This document shows, piece by piece, positions 53,772-61,916 of a DNA stretch of 64,000 nt. A program made the position numbers and the translations under genes. Position 1 is the stretch's first letter, and the number at the start of each line of letters is the position of its first letter. The stretch is from Miltoncostaea sp963823515 (GTDB taxonomy: Bacteria > Actinomycetota > Thermoleophilia > Miltoncostaeales > Miltoncostaeaceae): the NCBI GenBank assembly GCA_963823515.1, contig CAWGMB010000006.1, positions 62,001 to 126,000 on the forward strand, written 5' to 3'. The notes beneath the pieces were generated by a model. It was not told the origin of the DNA. It did not search any database and saw nothing but the letters and a program-made list of their open reading frames with translations.

Positions 53772-53879
53772 GGGGTACATCACAGATTCACGAAGAGATC
53801 CCGTCCAGGGTGATCCGATCCGACCTCTCCCGCGTATCGATGACTGACGGATATGCCGGGCTCCGCCGGTCTTGAGCGC

Positions 53880-53885
53880 TAGAAT
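53880..53885 (+). promoter_or_regulatory. -10 box TAGAAT for the VanW gene
   Basis: TAGAAT ends 9 bases before ATG 53895, giving a leader of only a few bases. No -35 is evident. Confidence 0.5.
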
Positions 53886-53894
53886 CGCCGTCGA

Positions 53895-55763
53895 ATGGCT
53901 GAATCTCCGAGGACCAGACCCCCGATCAGAGGGGAACGCGTCCTCCGTCGCCGTCGGCGGCTGGCGCTGGCCGGCGTGCTCAGCGTGCTGGCGCTCGTGG
54001 GCACAGGGTTCGCGATCGCCGCGAGCGGTGCCGACGGTGCGGCCCCCGCCGAGGTCCGCCTCGACGGCGCGGACATCAGCGGTTTCGACGAGGCCGAGAT
54101 CCGGGCCGCGGCGCGCGCGCGGGCGGAGGAGATCAAGGACGTGCCCGTGGTGATCACGCGCAGCGACGACCCCGCGTTCCGGATCGAGGTGACCGGCGCC
54201 GACCTGGGCGCGCGACCGCGCATCAACAGGCTGGTGGCGGAGGCCCTCGAGCCGCGGAGCGTCGGTGGGCGGCTGTTCTCGGCGCTGGGGCTGGCGCCGA
54301 CCCGGGAACTGCGGCTGGAGTTCACGCTCGACGCCCGCAAGGTGTCCGCCGTGGTCGGCCGCGTGCGCGCGGAGGGCGACATCCCCGCGCGCGCGGCGAC
54401 CCTCGACCTCGGGTCCGAGGACCTGGCCGTCGTCCCCGGGACCCCCGGCTTCGGCATCGACCAGGCCGACCTGCGGGAACGGATCGCCCAGCTACCCGAG
54501 CGGATCGCCCTCACCCCCGGGCCGCTGGCCCCGCCGGTGAGCGACGTGGCGGCCCGGGCGGCCCGGACCCGGGCCCTCGCCCTGATCGCGCGCCCGATCT
54601 CCGTGACGCTTCAGGGGCGGGGCGTCCCGATCGAGCCGGAGGTGCTGCGCGAGGCCCTGCGCGTCGCCCCGAAGCCCCCCGACCTCGCCGTCACCCTCGA
54701 CCCCGACACGCTCTACCGCGACATCGCCTCGGCCTTCGGCACCCGCGAGCAGCCGGCGCGGGAAGCGACCTTCCGGGTCTCCGGCTCCTCGGTGAAGCTG
54801 GTGCCGTCGCGGATCGGCCGGAGCCTGGACATGCCGGCGATCGTGAAGGCGATCCTCGACACGCCCGGCGCCACGTCGGTGCGGGCCCGGTTCACCGTGA
54901 CGCGCCCCGAGCGGACGACGGCACAGGCGCGTGCCCTGAAGATCACCCAGTTGGTCGCGGAGTACACGACGTCCTACAGCTGCTGCGAGCCGAGGGTCAC
55001 GAACATCCAGCGCGCGGCCGAGATCCTCGACGGCATCATCATCCCCGCGGGCGGGCGGTTCTCGCTCAACGAGGCGCTCGGCCCGCGGACCCTGGAGGGC
55101 GGCTTCGTCGCGGCCCCCCAGATCGCGGCGGGCCGGCTGGAGGACGCGATCGGGGGCGGCGTCTCGCAGGTCTCGACGACGGTGTACAACGCGGCGTTCT
55201 TCGCGGGGCTGCAGATCGTCACCCACACGCCGCACCAGTTCTGGATCTCGCGCTACCCCAAGGGCCGTGAGGCGACGCTCTCCTGGGGCGGGCCGGAGAT
55301 GGTCTTCGTGAACGACTGGCCGGCGGCGGTCCTCGTCTCGGTCGGCGCCGGCTCGAACGGCGTCACCGTACGGTTCTTCTCCTCGAAGCTGGGGCGGCGG
55401 GTGGAGACCCAGACCGGCGAGCCCAGCGACCCGGTCGAGCCGAAGACGATCGAGACCCTGGACACCTCCCTCGACCCGGGCGAGCGCGTCGTGGAACAGG
55501 AGGCGGGCGGGGCCGGGTTCACCATCTCGTACACGCGCAAGGTCTACGAGGCCGACACCCTGCGCCGCGACGAGCGCTACACCTGGAGGTACGACGCCGT
55601 GGACGCCTTCGTGAAGGTGGGCCCCCCGGAGCGGACCGGCACGAACACCGCGCCCGATCGCCCGGACGCCCCCGGCACGACCACGCGCACCGCCCCCGCG
55701 ACGCCTCCCCCGGCGGGAGCCCCGACCACGACCTCATCCCGGCCGGCGGCCCCTCCGCCCTGA
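53895..55763 (+). CDS. VanW family protein with peptidoglycan-binding-like domains
   Basis: A 622-residue envelope protein. A basic N-terminus and transmembrane helix (LALAGVLSVLALVGTGFAIAAS, about 23-44) anchor it. Two repeated extracellular modules follow (about 55-160 and 195-340; the IxRPISVTL/VPIEPEVLREAL pattern of putative peptidoglycan-binding domains). The VanW domain is at about 360-500 (TNIQRAAEILDGIIIPAGGRFSLNEALGPRT, GGGVSQVSTTVYNAAFFAGL). A G5-like end and a Thr/Pro-rich tail finish it. The role is probably cell-wall related; VanW biochemistry is unknown. Confidence 0.9.
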   Translation: MAESPRTRPPIRGERVLRRRRRLALAGVLSVLALVGTGFAIAASGADGAAPAEVRLDGADISGFDEAEIRAAARARAEEIKDVPVVITRSDDPAFRIEVTGADLGARPRINRLVAEALEPRSVGGRLFSALGLAPTRELRLEFTLDARKVSAVVGRVRAEGDIPARAATLDLGSEDLAVVPGTPGFGIDQADLRERIAQLPERIALTPGPLAPPVSDVAARAARTRALALIARPISVTLQGRGVPIEPEVLREALRVAPKPPDLAVTLDPDTLYRDIASAFGTREQPAREATFRVSGSSVKLVPSRIGRSLDMPAIVKAILDTPGATSVRARFTVTRPERTTAQARALKITQLVAEYTTSYSCCEPRVTNIQRAAEILDGIIIPAGGRFSLNEALGPRTLEGGFVAAPQIAAGRLEDAIGGGVSQVSTTVYNAAFFAGLQIVTHTPHQFWISRYPKGREATLSWGGPEMVFVNDWPAAVLVSVGAGSNGVTVRFFSSKLGRRVETQTGEPSDPVEPKTIETLDTSLDPGERVVEQEAGGAGFTISYTRKVYEADTLRRDERYTWRYDAVDAFVKVGPPERTGTNTAPDRPDAPGTTTRTAPATPPPAGAPTTTSSRPAAPPP

Positions 55764-55867
55764 GCGCCGTGGAGGGGCCGGCGGGAGTGGAGGTGGATCG
55801 GCTCGCGGGGCCGGTCGGATCGGACCGACGGTCGATGGCCGATCGGACGACCCTGGGCACGGACGCC

Positions 55868-56740
55868 TCAGGCCCCGAAGAACTCCTCGAACGCCGCCAG
55901 CGCCTGCCTCGGCGCCTCCTCCGGGAGGAAGTGGCCGCACGGCAGGGCGTGGCCGCTCACGTCGTGGGCCTTCGAGCGCCAGCTGTCGAGGACGTCGTAG
56001 AGGCGGTGCATGGTCCCGTGCTCACCCCAGAGCACCAGCAGGGGGCACGCGATGCGGGCGTCGGCGTCGGCGGCGTCGTGGTCCAGGTCGATGGTGGCGG
56101 CGGCGCGGTAGTCCTCGCACGAGCCGTGGATCGAGGCCGGGTCGCGGAAGTGGCGTACGTACTCGCGGATCGCCTCCTCGGCCAGCGGCTCCGCGCGTCC
56201 GGACCACCGGCGCAGGGTCTCGCGCAGGAACCACTCCGGGTCGCGGCCGATCATCGTCTCGGGAAGGCCTCCCGGCTGGATGAGGAAGAACCAGTGGTAG
56301 TAGGCGGTCGCGAAGGCCTGGTCGGTTCCCTCGAAGAGCGTCCGGGTGGGGACGATGTCGAGCACCGCCAGCCGCTCGACGGCGTCCGGGTGGTCGAGCG
56401 CCATCCGGTGCGCCACACGACCACCGCGGTCATGCCCCGCGACCGCGAAGCGCGGATACCCCAGGGCGGCCATCGCCGCGACGAGGTCGGCCGCCATCGC
56501 CCGCTTGGAGTACTCGGCGTGCCCCGGCCCGCCGGGCGGCTTGGCGCTCTCGCCGTACCCGCGCAGATCGGCGGCGACCACCGTGAAGCGCTCGGCCAGC
56601 GCGGGCGCCATCCGATGCCAGCACGCCCGCGTCTGCGGGTAGCCGTGCAGCAGCAGCAGGGGCGGGCCGGAGCCGCCGGTGGAGAGGGCGACCTGCGAGT
56701 CGCCGATCCCGACGCGGCGGTGCGTGAGTCCGTCGAGCAC
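55868..56740 (-). CDS. Haloacetate dehalogenase / epoxide hydrolase-like alpha/beta hydrolase
   Basis: A 290-residue hydrolase. It has the oxyanion segment LLLLHGYPQTRACWH, RGYGES, nucleophile elbow GHDRGGRVAHRMAL with Asp (not Ser) as nucleophile, and catalytic His in LPCGHFLPEEAP. The Asp nucleophile and the HGYPQT/GHDRG wording match the fluoroacetate/haloacetate dehalogenase branch, though the true substrate cannot be told. It is convergent with the VanW gene and divergent from the large LuxR regulator. Confidence 0.85.
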   Translation of the reverse strand: MLDGLTHRRVGIGDSQVALSTGGSGPPLLLLHGYPQTRACWHRMAPALAERFTVVAADLRGYGESAKPPGGPGHAEYSKRAMAADLVAAMAALGYPRFAVAGHDRGGRVAHRMALDHPDAVERLAVLDIVPTRTLFEGTDQAFATAYYHWFFLIQPGGLPETMIGRDPEWFLRETLRRWSGRAEPLAEEAIREYVRHFRDPASIHGSCEDYRAAATIDLDHDAADADARIACPLLVLWGEHGTMHRLYDVLDSWRSKAHDVSGHALPCGHFLPEEAPRQALAAFEEFFGA

Positions 56741-56795
56741 GCCCGGATCCTGCCAGCCGGAGGGAGTCGATATCGCCCATCGGCCACCACACCCC

Positions 56796-56801
56796 TACGA
56801 T
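56796..56801 (+). promoter_or_regulatory. -10 box TACGAT for the large LuxR regulator (leaderless)
   Basis: TACGAT ends 7 bases before ATG 56809, the spacing of leaderless actinobacterial promoters. Confidence 0.5.
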
Positions 56802-56808
56802 CGGTGCG

Positions 56809-59502
56809 ATGACGCACTCCTCGACACAGCTCGCCACCGCCCCTTCGCTCGTCGGCCGGGCTGATGCGCTGGCCGAGATCCTCGCGCTCGCCGCGAACCG
56901 CTCGGGCGTCGTGGTCATCGCCGGGGAGCCCGGAGCCGGCGCCTCGCGCGTCGCCCGCGAGGCCGCCGGGCGCCTGGCCATGGACGGTGCGCTCGCCGTC
57001 TCGGCGGAGGAGCCCGGACCCGGGATGGCGCGCCTGGAGTCCGCGCTCCGCGACTCGGGCCACACCGCCGACCCCGCGGGCCTGGCCAGGATCCGCCCGG
57101 TCGTGGTGCTGCTGGGCGACCGCCCCGACGAGCCGCAGCTGGCCGGCGAGCTCGCCCGGCGCCTGAGCGGCTCGCGCGCGCTGGTCCTCCTCACCGCGCG
57201 GGATCCGTCGGCCGAGGCGCCGAGCATCATCCTCGAGCGCCTCGGCGATGAGGATTCCACCCTGCTGGCCGGTCTCACCACCCCGGGCCTCGAGCCCGGC
57301 GCCGCCGAGGCGATCGGGCGGCTGGGGGACGGCCTGCCGGGGAGGATCGTCCCGCTCGCGCTCGCCGCTCGCAGCTGGCGCGGCGGCGAGGCGCCGCTAC
57401 CGGTGCCCGCCGACATGGCGGCCGAGGTCCACCGGCTGCTCGCGCCGCTCGAGGCCTGGCCTCGCGACCTCGTCGGCTGGGCGGCGGTCGTCTCGGAGCC
57501 GGTCACGACGCAGGGCCTCGCGCGCGTCTGCCGTCAGAGCGAGGCGCGCATCGAGCAGGGCCTCGAGTCCCTCGTGCGCGCTCGCGTGCTGGAGGAGATC
57601 CCGGCGCCGCCGGTGACGCGATGGGTCTTCCGCGACAGCATCGCGCGGGCCGTGGTCCGCGAGGAGCTCGGCGGCGTCGAGCGGCGGCGACGCCACGCGG
57701 CCGCACTGGTGGCCGGGCGCGCGGGCGGCCAGGACCCCGCCCAGATGCTGGCCCACGCCCTCGGGTCGTCCGATCCGAGGGCGGTCGTCGCGTACGGAAC
57801 CCGCGCCGCGCACGACGCCCGCTCGGACGGCGAGGCCGAGACGGCGTTCGCCCACGCCTCGCGGGCCCTCGCGTGGTGGAGCGAGGAGATGGGTGAGTCG
57901 CCGCGCCTCGCCGCCCTGCACGAGAAGGGGATGGCGCTGCTCGACCTGTCGGCGTGGACCGAGGCGGCCGAGACGCTCGAGGCCGCCGCCCACGGGCGAC
58001 GGGAGCTGGGCGAGCGCGACCCGGCGCTGGCGAGCATCTCGGCCGCGTCGAGCGCGCGGTGGAGCCTCGGCCAGCACGACGCCGCCCTGCGCATGCTGCA
58101 GGACCACCTCGCCCGCAGCCGCGACCCCGGCCGGCCCTCGTCGGCCGAGCGGGGCGAGGCGCTCACCCAGGCCGCGGGGATGGCCGTCATGACCTCCCGC
58201 TTCAGCGACGCCATGGGGCTCGCGGGCGAGGCGCGCGAGGAGGCCAGCGCCGCGGGGGCGGAGGAGATCTCCACGCGCGCGCTCATCTTCATGGGCATGG
58301 CCGAGAGCGGCCGCGGCGGCCCGGGCGGCCTCCTGCACCTCTCGCGGGCGCGTCGCGAGGGCGAGCGGGCGAGCGGATCCGGCCAGCGCAACGAGACCCT
58401 CGCGATGATCCACGAGAGCCACGTCCTCCTGGCGCTCGGCCGGCCCGACGACGCCGCCGCCTGCGCCCGCCAGGGGGCGGCGCGCGCGCGCGAGCTGGGC
58501 CTGATCGATCACGAGCTGGTGCTCGCCGGGAACCTCGGAGAAGCGCTGACGGCGGCGGGCGACCTGGCGGAGGGCCGAGTGGAGCTGGAGCGGGCGGCCG
58601 AGGGCTGGATCGACCTGGGCCGCGGCACGCCCTCCCCCGCCGACCCCGGCGTCGCCTGGCTGCTCCTGGCCGAGGGCCGCATCGACGACGCGCTGCGCCA
58701 TTACCGCGCGCTCGCGGGGATGGCGGGTGACGGCGCGCAGCTGTTCGAGCAGATCGCGCCGGTCGCCGCCGGGCACGCGCTCGCCGCGTTCGCGGCGGGC
58801 GACGAGGCGGCGGCGGAGCGGGTGCTGCTCGTGGCGCTCGAGGCCTGGAGGGGGACCGATGACCGGCTCACGTCGATACCGCTCCTGGCCATCGGAGCGG
58901 AGGTGCTGTCGGGGCCGGATGCGGGCGCCTGCGTGAGCGCCCTGGCCGATTCCGCGTCCGCCGGAGTGCCACTGGCGGCCGCGGCGCACGCCTACGCGGA
59001 GGGCTGCCGCGCGCGCCGGAGGGGGGACGAGGGCGCGGCCGGCCGCCTGCGCGAGGCCTCGGTCGCGTTCGAGGGGATCGGCCTGCGCTGGTGGGCGACG
59101 CGCGCGCTCTTCGTGGCCGGTCTCGCGGACGGCCGCTCCGACCAGGCCGCCGAGGACCTGCTCACCGCCCGGCAGGCCTTCCGGGCCATGGGCGCCGATG
59201 GCTGGAGGCGCCGCGCCGAGGCGCGCCTGCGCGCGATCGGCCGCCGCATCCCCACCCGAGCGCCCCGCCCGACCACGCCGACGGCGGGTCTCTCCGCGCG
59301 CGAGCTGGAGGTACTGGCTCACCTCGCTCTCGGCCTGCGCAACCGCGACATCGGCGAGCGCCTGTTCATCAGCGAGCGCACGGTGGCGCGCCACCTCGTG
59401 CAGATCAACGCCAAGCTCGGCGTGTCCACGCGCACCGCCGCCGTCCGCGCCGGCATGGAGCGTGGGTTACTTTCCGGTGTAGAGACGGATTTTACCTACT
59501 GA
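56809..59502 (+). CDS. Large LuxR-family (LAL/MalT-like) regulator with a degenerate P-loop
   Basis: An 897-residue regulator. The N-terminal ATPase-like domain has GEPGAGAS (39-46) where Walker A should end GKS, so the key Lys is Ala45. The Walker B region (PVVVLLGDRPDEPQ) is also atypical. Residues about 330-800 are TPR-like helical repeats rich in Ala. The C-terminus (about 822-890, LSARELEVLAHLALGLRNRDIGERLFISERTVARHL) is a LuxR DNA-binding domain. ATP-driven switching is probably lost, so it may sense by its repeats alone. It precedes the ligase-FeeM pair. Confidence 0.88.
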   Translation: MTHSSTQLATAPSLVGRADALAEILALAANRSGVVVIAGEPGAGASRVAREAAGRLAMDGALAVSAEEPGPGMARLESALRDSGHTADPAGLARIRPVVVLLGDRPDEPQLAGELARRLSGSRALVLLTARDPSAEAPSIILERLGDEDSTLLAGLTTPGLEPGAAEAIGRLGDGLPGRIVPLALAARSWRGGEAPLPVPADMAAEVHRLLAPLEAWPRDLVGWAAVVSEPVTTQGLARVCRQSEARIEQGLESLVRARVLEEIPAPPVTRWVFRDSIARAVVREELGGVERRRRHAAALVAGRAGGQDPAQMLAHALGSSDPRAVVAYGTRAAHDARSDGEAETAFAHASRALAWWSEEMGESPRLAALHEKGMALLDLSAWTEAAETLEAAAHGRRELGERDPALASISAASSARWSLGQHDAALRMLQDHLARSRDPGRPSSAERGEALTQAAGMAVMTSRFSDAMGLAGEAREEASAAGAEEISTRALIFMGMAESGRGGPGGLLHLSRARREGERASGSGQRNETLAMIHESHVLLALGRPDDAAACARQGAARARELGLIDHELVLAGNLGEALTAAGDLAEGRVELERAAEGWIDLGRGTPSPADPGVAWLLLAEGRIDDALRHYRALAGMAGDGAQLFEQIAPVAAGHALAAFAAGDEAAAERVLLVALEAWRGTDDRLTSIPLLAIGAEVLSGPDAGACVSALADSASAGVPLAAAAHAYAEGCRARRRGDEGAAGRLREASVAFEGIGLRWWATRALFVAGLADGRSDQAAEDLLTARQAFRAMGADGWRRRAEARLRAIGRRIPTRAPRPTTPTAGLSARELEVLAHLALGLRNRDIGERLFISERTVARHLVQINAKLGVSTRTAAVRAGMERGLLSGVETDFTY

Positions 59503-59566
59503 GGTAGTCCGGGCGACCTCATTGGTCGTTTCGCTTAGTTTCAGGGCGTCGTGGCGTGGCGCACTG

Positions 59567-59584
59567 ATGGTCAATTCTGACCAT
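59567..59584. promoter_or_regulatory. 18-base inverted repeat upstream of the ligase gene
   Basis: ATGGTCA-ATTC-TGACCAT, two perfect 7-base arms 63 bases before the ligase GTG, in the 144-base gap after the LuxR regulator. Size and symmetry suit a dimeric regulator such as a LuxR protein. The rest of the gap is relatively AT-rich (CGTTTCGCTTAGTTTC) and likely holds the promoter. Confidence 0.5.
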
Positions 59585-59646
59585 GATTGCCAGCCATGCT
59601 GCGAATAGCGTGCCCCCCAGTCGGACGTGCCAGGCGGAGGGGATCG

Positions 59647-61032
59647 GTGCAGACATCGACATCGGGGGCACGCCTCATGAGCGGCTCGGACGTCCCGCTG
59701 ACCGCGGGTGAGCGGGCGGCCCTACGCAGCTTCCGGCGTGCCGCCCTGACCTCACGCGGCTACCGCGCGCACCTCGAGCGACTCGGGGTGGATCACCGGG
59801 CCGTCTCGCGGCTGTCCCAGGTCCCCTTCACCGACAAGCGCTCGGTGTTCGGCGACCACATCGACTTCTGGGTGGACGGCGGGAGCATCTCCGACGCCGC
59901 AGAGCTGCTGACCTCGAGCGGCTCCACCGGCCATTTCTCGGTGGGAGTCACCTCGCGCTCGGAGCGCCGGGCGCAGGAGCGGACCTTCGACCTCACCCTC
60001 CGCCAGCTGGGCGGAGGCGAGGACACGTCGACCCTCCTGCTCAACTGCCTGCCCATGGGGATCTCGATCCCGACGCGCCTGGCGACCGTCGCCACCCCCT
60101 CCGTGCACCTCGAGATGGCGGTCGAGCTGCTCGCCCGGGCGGGCGCGAGCTTCGATCGCGTGATCATCGCGGCCGAGCCGCTGTTCCTGAAGGAGCTCGG
60201 CGAGACGGCGCTCCGTCAGCGGGGCGCCGATTTCGCCTCGCAGGTGGTCGCGTGCTTCGTCGGCGGCGAGTGGGTCGCCGAGAGCTGGCGGCGCTACGTG
60301 TCGGAGCTGTTCGGGTTCCCGTCGGAGCCCTCGGAGCGGCTCGGCCTGATGGTCTCGATGGGGGCGGCCGAGGTCGGGCTGCACGTGCTGCACGAGACGC
60401 CGGCGCTGCGCGCCGCGCGACGGGTGCTCGACAGCCCCTTGGCGCGCCGCTCGCTGTTCGGGCGCGACCCCGGGTACTCGCCGACGCTCCTGACATGGGA
60501 CCCGAACCGCCTCTTCGTGGAGCAGCGCGCGCACGACGACGGCGCGAGCACCCTGGTCATGACCGCCCTGACCCGGCGGTTGCTGCCGCTGGTCCGCTAC
60601 GACCTCGACGACGAGGCGGAGCTGATCGACCCCGAGGTCGCCAACGCCGAGCTGGCGCGCCAGGGCAGCGAGGTCCGCCTCGAGCGGCCCGCCGTCGCCC
60701 TCTGGGGCCGGCGCGGGGCGGCGGTCACCGGCGACGGCTGGTCCCTGCGGCCCGAGCTCGTGAAGGAGGGCCTGTTCGCCACCGCCGCCCACGCCGGCGC
60801 GCTGACCGGGCGGTTCAGGATCGCGAACGAGGACGGGCGCCCGGTGCTGCACGTGCAGCTGCGCGACGCCGTCCGCCCCGGCCCCGGCATCGAGGCGGCG
60901 CTACGCCACATGACGACCGTGGCCGGCGGCGTGCCGAGCGACGTCGTGGTGCACGACTACCGCGACTACCCGTTCCACGAGGCAGGCGATTTCCAGCACA
61001 AGCCGGCGTACGTCGAAGGACACCGGTCGTGA
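59647..61032 (+). CDS. PaaK-like adenylate-forming ligase
   Basis: A 461-residue member of the phenylacetate-CoA ligase-like branch of adenylating enzymes. The P-loop-like TSSGSTG is at 89-95 (LLTSSGSTGHFSVGV). Other marks are VACFVGGEWVAESWRRYVSELFG, VSMGAAEVGLHVLHETP (acceptor region) and LVRYDLDDEAEL as the hinge-side motif. GTG 59647 has GGAGGGG four bases upstream. It probably activates a carboxylic acid as an acyl-AMP or acyl-CoA. Its stop overlaps the next GTG, so it works with the FeeM-like protein; the substrate is unknown. Confidence 0.8.
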   Translation: MQTSTSGARLMSGSDVPLTAGERAALRSFRRAALTSRGYRAHLERLGVDHRAVSRLSQVPFTDKRSVFGDHIDFWVDGGSISDAAELLTSSGSTGHFSVGVTSRSERRAQERTFDLTLRQLGGGEDTSTLLLNCLPMGISIPTRLATVATPSVHLEMAVELLARAGASFDRVIIAAEPLFLKELGETALRQRGADFASQVVACFVGGEWVAESWRRYVSELFGFPSEPSERLGLMVSMGAAEVGLHVLHETPALRAARRVLDSPLARRSLFGRDPGYSPTLLTWDPNRLFVEQRAHDDGASTLVMTALTRRLLPLVRYDLDDEAELIDPEVANAELARQGSEVRLERPAVALWGRRGAAVTGDGWSLRPELVKEGLFATAAHAGALTGRFRIANEDGRPVLHVQLRDAVRPGPGIEAALRHMTTVAGGVPSDVVVHDYRDYPFHEAGDFQHKPAYVEGHRS

Positions 61033-61853
61033 CGACGTGGGCGCCTCGCCGCGTCGGGGCGGAGACGGCCACCGCGGAGATCGACGTCGTGGTCTCCGAC
61101 CGTGCCGAGGACATGGACGATGCGCTGTCGGTGATCCACGACGGCTTCGTCGAGGCCGGCTACATGGAGCCGCAACCCTCCGGGCGGCGGATGCACCCCG
61201 CCTACCTCAACCCCGGGACCATATTCCTCGTCGCGCGGATCGAGGGCGAGCCCGTGGGGGCCTCGGCCTTCATCGCCGACGGACCGTTCGGGCTCCCGTC
61301 CGACCGGGCCTTCGCGGAGGAGAACGGCCTGCTGCGGGCGCAATCGGACCACGTGCTGCACGAGGCCGGCTCGCTGGTCGTGCTGAGCGCCCACCGCCGC
61401 GGTACGCGGCGGATCGTGATGCGCCTCTTCGCCGGGCTGACCCGGATGGCGATTCAGGATTTCCCCGCGGCCCCCGTGCCGCTGGTCGTCGCCCCCGAGA
61501 ACGAGCGCTTCTACGGCTCGCTCCTCGGCGCGCCGAAGATCGGCACGGAGCGCTCGCTGTTCGGCGCGCCGGCGATCCTCCTGCGCACGAGCGGAACCGC
61601 GGTCGCCGCGCACTGCTCGCAGCGCGCCACCCCGAGCCAGCGGCTGATGGACGCCCTGCTGACCGAGGCGTCCCCGAGCTGGCTGACCGATCGCCGCGCG
61701 CACCTTCCACCGCCCGCCGGCTGGCTGGAGGAGCTCCTCGACGAGCAGGGAGCGACCCGGACCCTCGCCGCGCAGATCGCATTGCTTTCCGAGAGATGTC
61801 CGGAGGTCCTCGCCCAGGTCCTGCGCCGAGCCCGGACGTCGATGGTCGCGTAA
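61029..61853 (+). CDS. FeeM-like GNAT (N-acyl amino acid synthase family)
   Basis: A 274-residue protein starting GTG 61029 inside the ligase stop (GTGA). The first 170 residues show the FeeM/autoinducer-synthase-like GNAT core: SVIHDGFVEAGYMEPQPSGRR, then FLVARIEGEPVGASAFIADGPFGLPSDRAF, then EAGSLVVLSAHRRGTRRIV and a late FYGSLLGAPKIG strand. FeeM proteins join an acyl chain to an amino acid and share a fold with homoserine-lactone synthases. The last 80 residues are helical and unrecognised. Pairing with the ligase suggests a two-enzyme acyl transfer. Confidence 0.78.
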   Translation: MTTWAPRRVGAETATAEIDVVVSDRAEDMDDALSVIHDGFVEAGYMEPQPSGRRMHPAYLNPGTIFLVARIEGEPVGASAFIADGPFGLPSDRAFAEENGLLRAQSDHVLHEAGSLVVLSAHRRGTRRIVMRLFAGLTRMAIQDFPAAPVPLVVAPENERFYGSLLGAPKIGTERSLFGAPAILLRTSGTAVAAHCSQRATPSQRLMDALLTEASPSWLTDRRAHLPPPAGWLEELLDEQGATRTLAAQIALLSERCPEVLAQVLRRARTSMVA

Positions 61854-61916
61854 GGCCGCGGCACGGCCCCGTCCTCTTTGCTCAGGGCCCTTCCGCCCGG
61901 TGCCGATAGCCCCTCT

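Noticed and set aside
55764..55867. GGTCGG/CCGACC-like repeats between the VanW and hydrolase genes, considered as a bidirectional terminator.
   Set aside because: Only 5-base arms with several competing pairings; not distinguishable from background.
57397..59394. A 665-codon minus-strand frame opposite the large LuxR regulator.
   Set aside because: No recognisable domain, and the opposite strand encodes a complete regulator with HTH.
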